Shown: positions 12,299-23,379, numbered from the stretch's first letter. The stretch: DNA of 64,000 nt from Cristatella mucedo (GCA_009760855.2 WPIO01000025.1:2667001-2731000), one strand, 5' to 3'. Program-made: numbers and translations. Notes: generated from the sequence alone by a model not told the origin.

Positions 12299-12464
12299 TG
12301 CTGGCTGATTTAACAGCCCCTTTGTATAGCTACACTAGAGCCTTTACGGCAATCACCACCGCTTGCAGCTGCGATAAAGAATCACCCACCGCAGGATTCG
12401 AACCCATGCCCTCGACACCGAGGTCGTGAAAAGCAACCGCCTTACCTAGTAGGCCATCACGACT
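12299..12464 (-). mobile_element. SINE-1, tRNA-derived (well preserved)
   Basis: On the minus strand the head carries an A box (TGGCCTACTAGG, complement of 12444-12455) and a canonical B box (GGGTTCGAATCCTGC, complement of 12393-12407). The body has GCTGCAAGCGGTGGTGATTG and GCCGTAAAGGCTCTAGTGTA, ending in GGGGCTGTTAAATCAGCC. It is one of the best copies for defining the family. Confidence 0.88.
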
Positions 12465-15400
12465 CACCGATTAATCTCATTGCCGGAAAACCAATCAGCA
12501 GGCACCGTCTATAGGAAGCGGCGGAACGCAGCTGGTGCAAAATGAATTCCTGGCCATTCAGTTCACACCGCTGATCTCGACCGGTCCAGGAGCCTAACGG
12601 CATTGGTCACTCTTGAAGATCTTTCCTCCCAGGGGAAATTAAACATAATGGAAAGGAGGTCGAAAGAAAAAGCAAAGCCGGAACGTGCTAGCAGCAGGCT
12701 GATTTTACAGTTTATACGCTTATTCATCAGTCTCAAACTGTCTTTATTCCTCTCACGAAGACCAGTGATGCGTCCAGCGCACGACCACGCTGTTGCTTAC
12801 AGTTGAGCACTTATTGTAATGCGGATTAGTTCTCCCACGGTGGATGTTGCACTTCTTCTGCTTCGGAGCAATATTTCCACCATGGAGCCTGCCTCCTCAT
12901 TCCAGGCCACCGCCTCCCTGCCCCTTGGCATCACTGATGCTCTGCTGCTGCTGCTGCGCCTGCTTTGCTAGATGATTTAACAACTGAGTTGGAAGGACAA
13001 ACCAAAGAAGACTGCAGCCACACTACTCAGGCTTGATATTTGAAGTTGTATGAGTAGCAGATCGCGTTAACTCAGGCTATGCAGCGGTGTCTTTGAAGTC
13101 AATTTCCCTTCTCTACTTACTGCAGAGGGCTCTGCTTATCGCTGAAAGTCTTTTGGACAAACGCTGCAACTGCTGCTCCTTTGTCGCTAGACCATTCACT
13201 GAAGCCACTGAGGTAAATCCACCCTATTTCCTCACCAAGCTCGTCAGAGAACACAACACGATCCCTAACAAGCAAACTCAATTTATATTCCCAGCACTGG
13301 GTCAACTAGCCAATCGGAAAGCCGCCAGATAGCATCACGCGGCGGTCTATGTTTGCTTCTGTTCTTTCCGCTGACACGAGTCCGTAGTTTAACGTGCATC
13401 CACATTGGGCCACAACGCAGCCAGTTTCATGTAGGTTTGCAGAGAAATCAAATACTTTTTAGTGGATTGGAGTAGTGGCCAGCGGCTTTGCAGCCCATTC
13501 GCTCGCATGGGAATGCACGCGGTCGATGGCGTGCATTTGGATGTTTATATAATAACGACTGCGAACCACGGTAATCATTCGCACTTCGAGCGTTGCGAAC
13601 CAATATCTGTTCTATTTTCACTAAATTGGCATGGAAGCCGATGGATGGAGGTAATTCGTATCTGGTTTGATCGGCAGGCATGAAGCGCCTAAGGCACGAA
13701 GTGCAGCCAACCACTCGTGCTTCACCGAGTGCTTAACGCGTGCTGTACCACGTGCTGCACTTCTCGCTGCGCCAACCGCTTGCAACAAAGCGGTTAACGC
13801 CAGGTGCCTGCCACTGTCGTAGTGCACCAAATGCACAGACCAGCAATTCCAGCAAGAGTGCACTCACTGCGGTGGCCAGCTTCTGGAAAGTTCCTGCCGT
13901 TGTTCGCAGCATTCCTTTAATTCTAGCGGCAGGCGATATCCACGCACTTTTTAATCGAGGGCCTCATCAACTTGTGAATGCTTCGTCTTATCAACTAGTG
14001 AATACTTCTGCGCATGCTCAGCAGAGGGCTGGCTAGAGGTGGCTACGTGGTCGCTGGCTCATCGTATCATCTTCTCGCCTACTCTCGAATGCTGCATGGG
14101 ACTCGTTTTGCTCTAGCATGCTCGCCAATGCTCACTTCTCTAGACCTTGGCTATTGATTATCTTATAGCGAGCGGGAAAGCGCGTGGATAGAGAAGTATT
14201 TCTCTTAAGGCGCCAGTAAAATGACCTACTGGTATCTTCTTTTGTAATACGCTAAAATAGGCATAGAGGAAATATTCATTTAGTATATCAAAAAAGGTTC
14301 TGCAGAAATTATCCCGCGAAATATTTAGATTATTGGCGTTACAAGTGTAGCTGTGGAAATGTAAGACAGGATCGTTGTATTTTCTCCTATCAAAATTATT
14401 TGACGAGCCTATTTCTTTTTTCTTACAATAAATTTATCACAACTGGTGCAGTCGAGACTTGCCGGCAACATCCTGGCTGCTTTTAAGGTCAGGAAATATA
14501 ACAAGGACAGATAATAGTGTAAACACATACAATTCAAATGAAAAAGTAGCCTCAACGAAACGAGACTGCAATGAAATTGCAGGTCCTGCAGATGATGCTC
14601 GGACCGCTCGACGTAGGTAGATTATCAGCTTTGGTCCCAAATAAGCCAAACAGAAAGTACCACGAGAAAATGCGTGTCTTCGTGTCTGATTTTATACTGA
14701 CACGACAAAATAGATAAAGCACGTCTACGAAGTGCAGCAAATCTAAAGAGTCTAATTGAATCTTCATTCTCTTGAGCTATTTAGAGGCAAAGTGCAATTG
14801 AGAAACTATGAAATATTTAGAATAAAAGCTATAGAGAGTATCGGCAATGATACGCCGATTATACCCGGATCGATACAAAATTGGGGACGATCTTCAAAAC
14901 AATTTGAAGATGAAAGTCTAAAGCAGAATGGCAAGCAGCATCCATAGAAAGTATTTTGAGCAATACAAGCGTAACAATTGAAATTGAACTGTCTTAAATC
15001 CCCAATACAAAATTTATTTCATGCTCACCTGAATTGTGAAGGCTTAGCTAAAAGAATGATACGCAGGCGAACAGGGTGGAATGGAATAGAAGGTAGTGTT
15101 GATGATGCTGCTTACACCAAAAGAATATATATTGATAGTGATATTATTATTCTGCCTAAAGTTCATCAAGCTGGGAACAACCAATCTAAATCAATATCAA
15201 ATGTCATCAGAAATCGGTGTCATTTATCTTGATCATTGAAAGAATCCCTGGATCTTCGATGAAATGCGTTAGCATGTGTTTTAGGAATGCCAAATGAAAT
15301 GTATAGCTTTTAGATGTGGCTGACCCAAATGACTGGAGAATCCTTAAGGTAGCACTATGGACCGAACCTGAGAAGTTTAGCTATCTAAGAGACTGGCACA

Positions 15401-15840
15401 AGGCCACACTGCAGACGTGTTCCATTCCGAAACAAGCTGCTTGTTGTCGGTTCTTGAAAGAGTCTGAACTGTGCCGCTATGAAAAACGTAATATCTCCAT
15501 CCGTCTCGTCGATGACTACATTTCTTGTCAGTAATATCACGAATCAGTTACTATGTGCCTGGTCCCACAACCAGCAATTCATTCATAGCTTCAGATTAAA
15601 AGGCTCACACCATAGCTCCACCAGATTTGTTTTTTAGACGAACAATCTCAGATTATGTCGTCCTAAAGGCACGTGGATAGATATATTGTCGTGACATAGG
15701 AAGCGATATTTAGTCCCCACCTCATAGCAGACGACTTTGAGTTTCAATGCACGCTCGACTACTGATAAACACTCGTAGAAAGATATAGTAACATTTAACC
15801 AGAGGACGAAGGATTCTGCTGAAAGTGCTTGAGCATGTTA
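12465..15840. other. Unassigned stretch
   Basis: No gene model could be supported. Several 60-100 codon open frames exist (for example 13740-14036, 14756-14947 and 15316-15534, all plus), but none shows a recognisable domain. Splice-site prediction by eye is not reliable here, so a multi-exon gene cannot be excluded. Confidence 0.3.
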
Positions 15841-16117
15841 ACGTAATGCATCTCCGTCTGTAACTCCACAAAGTCACAAAGAGTATAGGGTGTTACGCAG
15901 GAGAGTTTTACTTAGTGCACTCACAGCTTAAGCGACTTTATGTACGCATTCGGTAACCAACAGACTTCATCTCACGTAACAAAGAGAGACTGGGAAGCAT
16001 AGCTGAGTCAGGAGAGCAGTTGAGGTAGTGAGCAGGATTGAAGGAGCGGCTGGAAAGTATGTGCTTTAGGTAGTCAGCAGCAGGAGAGTAGTTGTCTTTT
16101 TGTAAGAATTGTGAAAG

Positions 16118-16366
16118 TTAATTCCACAATGTAGGACCTACAGAGCAAAAGCTTCTGTCGCCAAGGGTCTTTAAGCGGAGGAATGGTACTGCTAATTTAT
16201 TATTCGCACGGGACCTGAGGGCACGCGGAGGCTGAAACTGGTGTAGCAGTTCAGCTAGGTATAAAGGAGCCAAGCTGTGACAGGCCTTGGGGGTCGGGGT
16301 AAGAACTTTTCTCTGTATCAGTTGATCAACCGGCAGCCATCCACGCTCTTTTAGCAAAGAAGACAC
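16118..16366 (-). pseudogene. LINE-B C-terminal domain fragment
   Basis: An 82-codon frame encodes the region after the RT domain. It has GWLPV.QLIQ.KVLT, the YLAELLHQFQPPRALRS block and FLRLKTLGDRSF ending near WN. The same blocks occur in the LINE-B copies at 60448-60732 and 54862-55386. It is separated from the RT fragment at 16661-17155 by frame breaks. Confidence 0.75.
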
Positions 16367-16660
16367 ATGGTCGCACTTCTTATAGTTTTTAAAATAGCCC
16401 TGCAGCCATATTACATGCCAGCTGCATTGGCCTAGTTGTTTTGTTTTCGGTAGCCCAGCAAAAAGGGAATAACAATAATCTAGCCGAGGTAGAACCGAAG
16501 GAGCTAGTTAAATTTATTGCAGGCCATCGTAGAAGACAGTTCCTAATCTTAGATAGGGATATAAAGTGATGTTAGCTGTGGAAGTAGTCTTCTTAATGAA
16601 GTTTTCAGAATTAGGGCAACTGTCAAAGACGACACCTAAATCCCAAGCACAAGGTAATTG

Positions 16661-17155
16661 TCACACAACAGCATCATCTATTAGAAGAGCAAAGACTTCT
16701 AGTCCAGCAATAAGATCGAGTTGCCCTATGAGTGGCAGTTCCATTTTATCATCGTTACGCTTAGGAAAACGAACCAACATCCAGGGTCGAATGTCTGCAA
16801 GGCAAGCATTCAGTTTATCCGTCAATGCAGCGGATTCCGGCAGTGTAAACGACAAATACACCTGAGTATCGTCAAGATAAAAGTGATAGCATATTCCATG
16901 GGCCCGAATCACTTTTCCAAGAGGTTGGGCATACATGGAGAACAAGGACCGAGGACGGACCCTTGAGGGACTCCATAGGAGACTGATCTGGTGGATGAGA
17001 CCTGACCCGCCACATGACACGAATTGAACCCAATGGGACAAGTATAATTTAAACCACACCAGTGCCTCATCAGCCTGACCGACCGTTGTTCTCAATCGTT
17101 CAAGTAGGAAATCGCGATAAATAATTTCGAAGGGCGCTGATAGATCTAGCAGCAT
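16661..17155 (-). pseudogene. LINE-B reverse transcriptase fragment with YLDD box
   Basis: A 164-codon open frame contains RT palm motifs. Motif A is near residues 1-9 (LLDLSAPFE, where the usual aspartate after PF is Glu). A damaged motif B follows, with the usual PQGS lost. Motif C is FYLDD instead of the FYADD seen in other copies. Reverse transcriptases copy element RNA at the target site. The altered PQGS and YADD boxes, plus a downstream frame break before the C-terminal part at 16118-16366, mark this copy as dead. Confidence 0.7.
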
Positions 17156-18289
17156 TAGGGCAGTGGCATTCCCTTCGTCGTTGGTGCATCGGATGCCACG
17201 GGTTATACACAGGAGAGCAGTTTTGGTGAAGTGCTGCCGCTTGAACCTGAATTGAATTACTGTTTCTGAAATTTAATTCTTTTCTGTGTACTAACAGCTA
17301 CTTAGCGACAATTTTAAAAAATCTTTGAAAAAAGGAAGAAGGGATACTGGGCGAGAATTTGCAGGGACATCAGAATCCAATCCAAACCTTTTTAAGTGTC
17401 GGTCTAACGATGGCCGATTTCAAGGACAAGGGTGGGACCCATTTTCAGAGAAGTATTACAAATCTCGCTTATGTCATAGGTTAAGTTTGTCTGCTAGTGA
17501 AGTTAACAGAGATAATGGTATATGGTCTTCAGGAGATTTTCTCTTTTTATTAGACCTCATTAAGATGGCCACATCACAAGCACAAACCGTAAAAAAATTT
17601 TTAAGGAAAGTCACAGGTTGCGATTCAGCAATGCTTTAGTCGGAGAAGGCGTTATGGAGGCACGAATGTGCACAATTTTTTGCAGCAGAAGGCTGACAAC
17701 TTTATTGCCAAACCGTTAATATCTGGGGAGTGAGACCTCATAGTAGTCGCCAGCAACTTGTTTATCGTCTTACAAATCTGTTTTGGGTCTGACTGGCAGG
17801 ACTTTAGTTTCTAGTGAAAAGAGGCCCTGGTTCTTCTAAGCTTCCGGATTTAGACTCTAGGAAAGTCTTTGAAATTGAATAGATCTTCGTTAGACTCAGA
17901 GTTATTGAAGCGGATTTTAAGTCTGTGCATGACACGGCGCATCTTTTGAAGTTTTGTCATAAATTGAATGGAATCTCCACGACTCGGTACACAGACAGAA
18001 TGTGCGGGAGCACGCTCGTCAAGAGTACTCCTACGTGTCATGTTTACTGCAACAGTGAGGGTATCAAGGCTTTTGTTCGAGTGTGGCTGCAAATCAAAAA
18101 GACCTGCCTCACGTACAGATTTCAAAAATTTGTCCTGGTCAATTCTCTTTTAGTTACCTTTCTATGCAAACTCGACGTTATCCTGAACGTTCAATTGAGC
18201 AGGAACAGTAAACAAGACCGAGCAATAATAAAACACCACACCGAGGTGTTTAATGCATCTGAAGCACACCCAATAAGCTCTTGACTGGA

Positions 18290-19030
18290 TTGCATGCTTG
18301 TACAACCAGCTTGCTCTTCGCTATTCGCTACTTTCGGCTTGTATACTGAGCTTGCTGTTTAATTGCATTTCGTTCGGGTAAGGAGTCGCGCGTATCTGAT
18401 GGGATGCTCCCGAACCTTTGGGCATCCCCACATATTCTCTGGCATGTGGTCATGTGTGACGCAAAAGTGAAATTGCATTTTTTTAAATACACACGAATGC
18501 CAGAACACACAACATTCCTGCTACTTTGGGAAAGAGGATAGCGAACGGTCAGCTTTACACTGCCTCTGTCAATTTGCTGGATTGGTGATTTCTGTCATGA
18601 CTGGTGATTTTACAACTTGGGATCATTCGGTTCGATTGGAGCCAATCTTCAGAAACAGCAACGGTGGTCTAGCAAGATTAATCACGGATACGCTTGCATC
18701 TGTGGTATTCGTTCCTTAGAATAGCGGAAGTGACGTCTAACTGACAATAGCCTCTAGTGTGAATAAAAAACCACTACCTATCCTCAAACTAAAAGTAACG
18801 AAAAGACTAGAAATTATTCGACGTTTTTTTCTGGCGAACTGAGAACCGATTTGCCGTAACGCGTGTCACAATTGAAAAATAAAAAATAGCAATAGATATA
18901 GACAACGCACTCGCTTACCTCTACTTTGAAATAAACGCATTCCTAATGTTGTTCCAAGAATTACGTATTACGAGCTGAAGAGAGAACGAGTCCGTGCATT
19001 CGCTGCATTCGCTTGCTGCAATAGTCTTAA
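18290..19030. other. Unassigned stretch
   Basis: This is the region where the 5' part (endonuclease) of the LINE-B copy at 15846-18130 could have lain on the minus strand. I could not recognise endonuclease motifs, so it is left unassigned. Confidence 0.3.
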
Positions 19031-19032
19031 TC

Positions 19033-19192
19033 AGCCCACGAGGTAAGGTGATCACTCTTCATGACCGAGGTCATGAGTTCGAATCCTGCAGTAGCCGATT
19101 CTGCATTACTGACTACAAGAGGTGGTGACAGCCTGTAGAGCTCTTCTTCCGCTGCTATACAAATGAGGCCGTTGGATAAGCTAACCTCTTTT
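19033..19192 (+). mobile_element. SINE-1, tRNA-derived
   Basis: The head has TCATGACCGAGGTCATGAGTTCGAATCCTGC-like sequence, whose B box is GAGTTCGAATCC. The SINE-1 body follows with GAGGTGGTGACAGCC, AGAGCTCTTCTTCCGCTGCTATAC and GAGGCCGTTGGATAAGC. It is moderately diverged. Confidence 0.75.
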
Positions 19193-19401
19193 GATCGCAG
19201 CTTGCACGTAATGGAGCTGTGCGACTCGGCGCGATCACGGGCATCGCACCCAGCCCTTCAGTCTGCTCGGCTGCTACACACAAACACGTTTTCTGGGCCG
19301 AATCGGTAGGGAAATCTAAATAGAGTTGCGTGTTCGTAGAATTTTCGTGGTCTCTTCCAATTTTCTGCCCGATCGTGTGAGGAAAATCGTCGACATTATA
19401 G

Positions 19402-19452
19402 ATATAGATAATATATATCTATATATATTATATATCTATATATAATTTATTT
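19402..19452. repeat. Imperfect TATATC/TA-rich palindromic repeat
   Basis: ATAGATATAGATAATATATATC-type units form an AT-only, self-complementary stretch directly next to the 3' end of a SINE-2 copy. Confidence 0.7.
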
Positions 19453-19588
19453 ATACAGCACCAAAAGATAACTTAACCTCTATTCAGGCGCTAAACAAAT
19501 GCCACAGAGCTCGAATCTATGACCTCGGTCTACTGTATTAACTTTGACCTACGTCAGGGCGAGCACCTTAACCGTAATGGTGCAGACT
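19440..19588 (-). mobile_element. SINE-2, tRNA-derived with LINE-A-like hairpin tail
   Basis: On the minus strand, a tRNA-like head (GGTTAAGGTGCTCGCCCTGAC near the high-coordinate end, B-box region near 19510-19525) leads to a tail. There GCGCCTGAATAGAGGTTAAG and a partner GGTGCTGTATAAAT form a hairpin like that at the end of LINE-A. This is the most decayed of the three SINE-2 copies. Confidence 0.6.
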
Positions 19589-19589
19589 A

Positions 19590-20719
19590 AAAATGCATAC
19601 TCTTATAAATAGCACAGCTTGGGTATGTCCCTCAATGCAAGGTGTTATTTTCTGTTCGTCGAACGGCACCCTGCCTTGACAGACGCCCTTACAAAGTAAT
19701 TGGTCAGTTAGCATATCGGGTTTAACACAGTCGCGTGCGCCTAACATCGACTCAAGAAAAAAATTGAGATTTCAAATGCCTGTAACAAACAGCGTGTGTA
19801 ATAGACTCAAAAGTCAAGACCGAAAATGCCTGAACCAAACTGGCGGATTCATAAAAACCGCTGCCCTCGTTACACAACTTGAATTCCGCTCCCTCGCTAT
19901 CGTTTAAATCATTCAATCTGTAGGCACAAAATGTCTGCAAATGGTGGACCTGTCGTTCGACGAATACGACGCGGCGTTCGAGTTCCGTACGATTCGGTGT
20001 CGCTGCGGTTCGTCTGGAATCACTCCTGAGTCATGCCACCCTCATCGCCTCTCGGTCAGCTCGATGCTCTTTACTGTTTTACCTGTGCGCAACTGCTGGA
20101 AGACCCATGAAGCCATTCATCTTACATTGTCTTGCAAATATTAGGCGACGCTCGCACAGGCACGTGACGTGCGCAAGGCAAGGAACCTATCTGGCTACAG
20201 CAAGTGTCCTATAAGGCACAAGCACCCGAAATAACCGTAGCTCGTTCTAAACAATAAGTCTGGACATTCCGTGGCTCGTGAGAGCGCGAATGAGCGCTAG
20301 GCTCGCCCTCAGAACGGCCGCGCGCACGTGCCACGCGTTCGATGCGCAGGAAGCGAATCGGAAAGCTCCGACTGGACACTCGAGGGGACGAGAGCGGGTC
20401 TGCGAGTCGAGAGCAAGCTCTGCAGGCGCAACGCAGCCAGCATTGATCGACGAGGAGTCAGGCGCTACCTAGAGACATGTCGCGAGGAGCGGAAATTGAA
20501 AGAGGGACTTCCAGGGCGTGGCTCTCTAGAACGTGGCTCGAGCGGCTCTTGGGCAGCAGCAGCAGTGACGCATCGAGCAACGCGACGCAGGAGATGCAAT
20601 CCCGACCTGAGACTGTTCTAGTCCCGTTTGTGTGTGCTCGCGCACGCGAGAGAGAGAGAGAGAGAGAAAGACAGCGGCTCGACAGAGGCTCACATCGGCG
20701 TGGCGTTGGCGCTTCGCCG
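19590..20719. other. Unassigned; CpG-rich block downstream of the receptor gene
   Basis: No gene could be supported. Bases 20270-20720 are CpG-rich, with a short GA repeat at 20647-20670. This lies just 3' of the receptor gene, so part may be its 3' untranslated region. I saw no convincing AATAAA on the minus strand close by. Confidence 0.3.
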
Positions 20720-21907
20720 CTACGCGCTCGTCATGGCCGGTGACGGCGACGGCGGCGGCTGCAGGGTCTTGTGAGCCGCCTCGGCCGGGGCCAAGCCGCC
20801 TTGTCGGCGGCGGCACACCTGCACGAGCCGTCGCAGTTCAGCTCGCATTTCCTTCAGCCTCCACGTGTAGACGAGCGGGTCGGTGACGGCCACCAGCGAC
20901 GTCACGGCGAACAGGGCGCGGTACAGGTTCTGGCTCCCCTCCTTCGGCAGGGCGTCGTACACGGCGGCGACGTTGTAGATGAGAATCGGCAAGTAGTAGG
21001 TTAGGAACGTGACCGTGACGAAGAATGTGGCCACAATGACGCGCCGGTCGCCGCTGCGGTTGGCGCCACGGCTGTGCCCCTCCGGCCCGGCAGCCGGCGC
21101 GGCGAAGGCGGCCGGCGCGGCTGGCGAGTGTCGGAGCTTCCTCGAGTGCATGAGGCGCCGCACGATGATGAACACGTAGCCGTACGTGAGCACGAGCACG
21201 GTGAAGGCGACGGCCATCGCGGCGCACGTGCAAGTGATCATCGCTCGCTCGATCTCTCGCTGTCCGAAGTCGTGCGTGTAGCCGTCGGGCGTGCGGGCAT
21301 TGTAGACGATGTACTGGTAGCAGTAGCGCGTAGTACCCTTTTCCGGCCACCTGTCCACCGCCCGATTCTGAGTCACCGTCGCTATCACGATGACCGGCGC
21401 CACGAGGCCGAGAGTGAAGCTGGCAGCCCATGAGGCGGCGACGGTGGCGCCGAGGGCTCGCGCCGTCAGCCAGCGATCGCTCGCCAGCGGCCAGCGCAAG
21501 CAGACAAACTGCTCGAGCGCCATGACGACCAGAGTGAGCAGGTTGCAGTGCACGGCCCAGCCCCAGAGCAAGTCGAGCAGGTGGCGCGCGCAGCCCAGCT
21601 GCCGCTTCGAGTCGAGCGTTCGAGTCTCGACGAGCGCGGCACCAAGCACGAGCGCGGCGGTGGCCGCCTGAAACAGGTTGGCAGCACATAGGCTGGCCAG
21701 CGTGAGCTTGGCCGCCGGCCGGCCGGCGAAGCGCGTCACGCGAAGCACGTGCAGCGTGGCTCCGTCGAGCAGCGCGCCGGTGACGGACACGGCGAGGCCG
21801 ATGACGAGCAGTGCCGTGCTGGCAGCTCCGTCCGCCGAGTCGCCGCCGCCGCCGCTGCCGCCGCCGCCGCCGCTCGCCGTGCCGTTTACTCCAAAGGTGT
21901 CATTCAT
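20720..21907 (-). CDS. Class A (rhodopsin-like) G-protein-coupled receptor, orphan, single exon
   Basis: A single-exon 395-residue receptor, expected in the plasma membrane and coupling an extracellular ligand to a G protein. Seven hydrophobic segments are visible at about residues 30-55, 67-91, 110-131, 151-177, 223-251, 288-318 and 329-351. The N-terminus has two N-glycosylation sequons (N2, N8) and a Gly/Ser run (13-22). Cys106 and Cys196 can form the conserved loop disulfide, and Trp160 is the TM4 tryptophan. Several hallmarks are altered. TM2 has Asn77 where Asp is usual, the DRY box is EQF (132-134), TM6 has YYLP for CWxP, and TM7 has DPLVY (343-347) for NPxxY. The frame is open for 54 codons upstream. 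I chose this start because it has a GCCGCCACCATG context and precedes the sequons. DPxxY resembles melanocortin/adenosine-type receptors, but the ligand is unknown. Confidence 0.85.
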   Translation of the reverse strand: MNDTFGVNGTASGGGGGSGGGGDSADGAASTALLVIGLAVSVTGALLDGATLHVLRVTRFAGRPAAKLTLASLCAANLFQAATAALVLGAALVETRTLDSKRQLGCARHLLDLLWGWAVHCNLLTLVVMALEQFVCLRWPLASDRWLTARALGATVAASWAASFTLGLVAPVIVIATVTQNRAVDRWPEKGTTRYCYQYIVYNARTPDGYTHDFGQREIERAMITCTCAAMAVAFTVLVLTYGYVFIIVRRLMHSRKLRHSPAAPAAFAAPAAGPEGHSRGANRSGDRRVIVATFFVTVTFLTYYLPILIYNVAAVYDALPKEGSQNLYRALFAVTSLVAVTDPLVYTWRLKEMRAELRRLVQVCRRRQGGLAPAEAAHKTLQPPPSPSPAMTSA

Positions 21908-22069
21908 GGTGGCGGCGGCTTCGATGACGGCGGCTACGTCCACCACGGCGGTCTGCGGGAGAAATGTTCGAGCGAGAACAACTGTTCGAGTCCAGTCGAT
22001 GACGCTGTGGAGCCACTGGCTGTCTGCAGCTAGATTCCTGAGAGCAGCGGCTGCCACTGCAACCGCCAC

Positions 22070-22655
22070 TGCAGCCGCAGCCGAAGCAGCAGCCGCCGCT
22101 CTTCTAGGCTGGGTGCGTCGTTGGACGTACTGCTACGCCTGCGGCTGCAGCAGGCGGCGGCCTCCGTAAGTCAACGATTGACGTCGCCCTTGCTTTCAGA
22201 CTCGGCTCACTGCTACGTCAGCAGACCTTCAGTGAATGGTTGTCGGGTGCCGGCGGGCGACGATCGGCCGACTACCAGCTCGGCCAAGTGTTAACGACTA
22301 CGGTCGGTTGAATTCTCCCGTGTTTCCTCTAGCTGACGACGCGGGTATAGCGACGAACCAGATTCAGCTAGCAACAGACAGGCGCCTGCAAGTCGGCTTA
22401 GGCAAGGCACCTGCTGCTACTGGCTATAGAGCTGTGAGAACGCACATGATCTCCGAAGCTTCTTAGCGCTTCCCAGACTCCCCACGCCCCGTGCTGATGT
22501 TCGAGCACTAATTACAGGCATGATTCAACAGACTTGCAGCTGGTCGTAAATGTCATTTACTGCGATCCAGACCTGTTCTCAGAAACTATTGAGGTAAGGG
22601 TTTCCCTACAGGTATACGAGTACAGTAAGTGTGTATATGTACATATGGCTCTTAA
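22070..22655. promoter_or_regulatory. Presumed upstream region of the receptor gene
   Basis: This region lies 5' of the minus-strand receptor gene. It is GC-rich close to the gene and carries no recognised repeat, so it is the likely home of the promoter and 5' untranslated region. I see no clear TATA box, and no exact transcription start can be supported. Confidence 0.25.
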
Positions 22656-22659
22656 CCCA

Positions 22660-22757
22660 GGGATACGGTGCTCGCTCTTGACGAACCAGATCGTTGGTTT
22701 GGGTCCTACAGCAGGAGTCATATTTCCTGCAGCAAGTGGATATGTTAACCGTTAAGG
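22660..22757 (+). mobile_element. SINE-1, partial decayed copy
   Basis: GGTGCTCGCTCTTGACGAAC and a B-box-like TTTGGGTCCTACAGCAG are followed by CCTGCAGCAAGTGG. These correspond to the SINE-1 head and first body block. The distal body is missing and a LINE-A fragment starts about 10 bases later. Confidence 0.45.
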
Positions 22758-22767
22758 CAAGGTCCCC

Positions 22768-23290
22768 AATGATCTGAGGTTCTTACGAGGTATAAGTAGA
22801 CGATTAGATTTTGAAAAGCGGGTAGTACGATGCTTACTTAGCCGTAAGGGGGAGTAGGTCTAATAGATAGGCTGGAGCTAAAGAATGGAGAGAACTAAAG
22901 GCGAGTGACAAAACCTTGAAGTCGATGCGCTTCTTGACTAGGAGCCGGTGCAGACCGGCAACAATTGGTGAGATGTGGCAATTGCGATGCTCGCCACTGA
23001 CAAGCCTGGCTGCAGAGTTTTGCACCAGCTGTAAGCGCTTGATTGCACAATACAGTAGACCAGCAAGCAGTGAGTTACCGGAGTACAGACGGAATTTTAC
23101 AAATGCATAGACCAACTTATATGTGGTATCCATGTCTAAACAACCGGAATTCAAGCAGTTATATGGTATCCCTGTCTAAACGAGCGCAAATTTGAGCAAA
23201 GTTACTTAGCTAAGAGTAGGCAGACTTGACTGTGGAACTGATGTGATCGTCTAAGGAAAGGTCTCATTGGAATAGGAAACCTAGATTACG
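22768..23290 (-). mobile_element. LINE-A fragment (RT C-terminal region)
   Basis: On the minus strand, 23154-22834 encodes the LINE-A post-RT region ([30 protein letters not shown] and RIDFKVLSL blocks) with substitutions. An approximately 46-base local duplication of the TATGGTATCC..GTCTAAAC segment occurs near 23110-23185. Neither the 5' part nor the 3' hairpin remains. Confidence 0.75.
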
Positions 23291-23323
23291 TCCAGATTCA
23301 GCGGTATATATACTAAGACGCAA

Positions 23324-23377
23324 CCTCTAGCTTGCTGGTACGAAAGCTCACAGAGTGAAATAGATCAAGAGAGAACG
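23324..23377 (+). repeat. Dispersed 55-base repeat, copy 1
   Basis: CCTCTAGCTTGCTGGTACGA...AAATAGATCAAGAGAGA is repeated almost exactly at 24680-24735. Both copies are followed by purine GA repeats, and they share no other flanking sequence. It may be the end of an unrecognised mobile element. Confidence 0.8.
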
Positions 23378-23379
23378 AG

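Larger units (their letters stand above)
15846..18130 (-). mobile_element. LINE-B non-LTR retrotransposon, long decayed copy
   Basis: This is the longest LINE-B copy. Reading the minus strand, 18125-17850 carries a diverged linker resembling the segment between endonuclease and reverse transcriptase in CR1/L2-type LINEs (a conserved LDE.AP motif and basic R..R.K.RF). Next come RT motif A (LLDLSAPFE), the catalytic box as FYLDD and the C-terminal domain (GWLPV, VLTPT, FLRLKTLGDRSF). The 3' end near 15846 matches other LINE-B copies (complement of ATCTCCGTCTGTAACTCCAC). Frameshifts and stops make it inactive. No endonuclease domain was recognised upstream. Confidence 0.75.

Noticed and set aside
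12393-12464. tRNA gene candidates at the heads of SINE-1 copies (for example 12393-12464 and 42565-42640)
   Set aside because: They have A and B boxes but lack pairing acceptor and anticodon stems, and each is joined to the same repeated body.
20838-21689. 283-codon minus-strand frame inside the receptor gene
   Set aside because: It is a shadow of the GC-rich receptor gene in another frame. It is Arg/His-rich and has no membrane segments.
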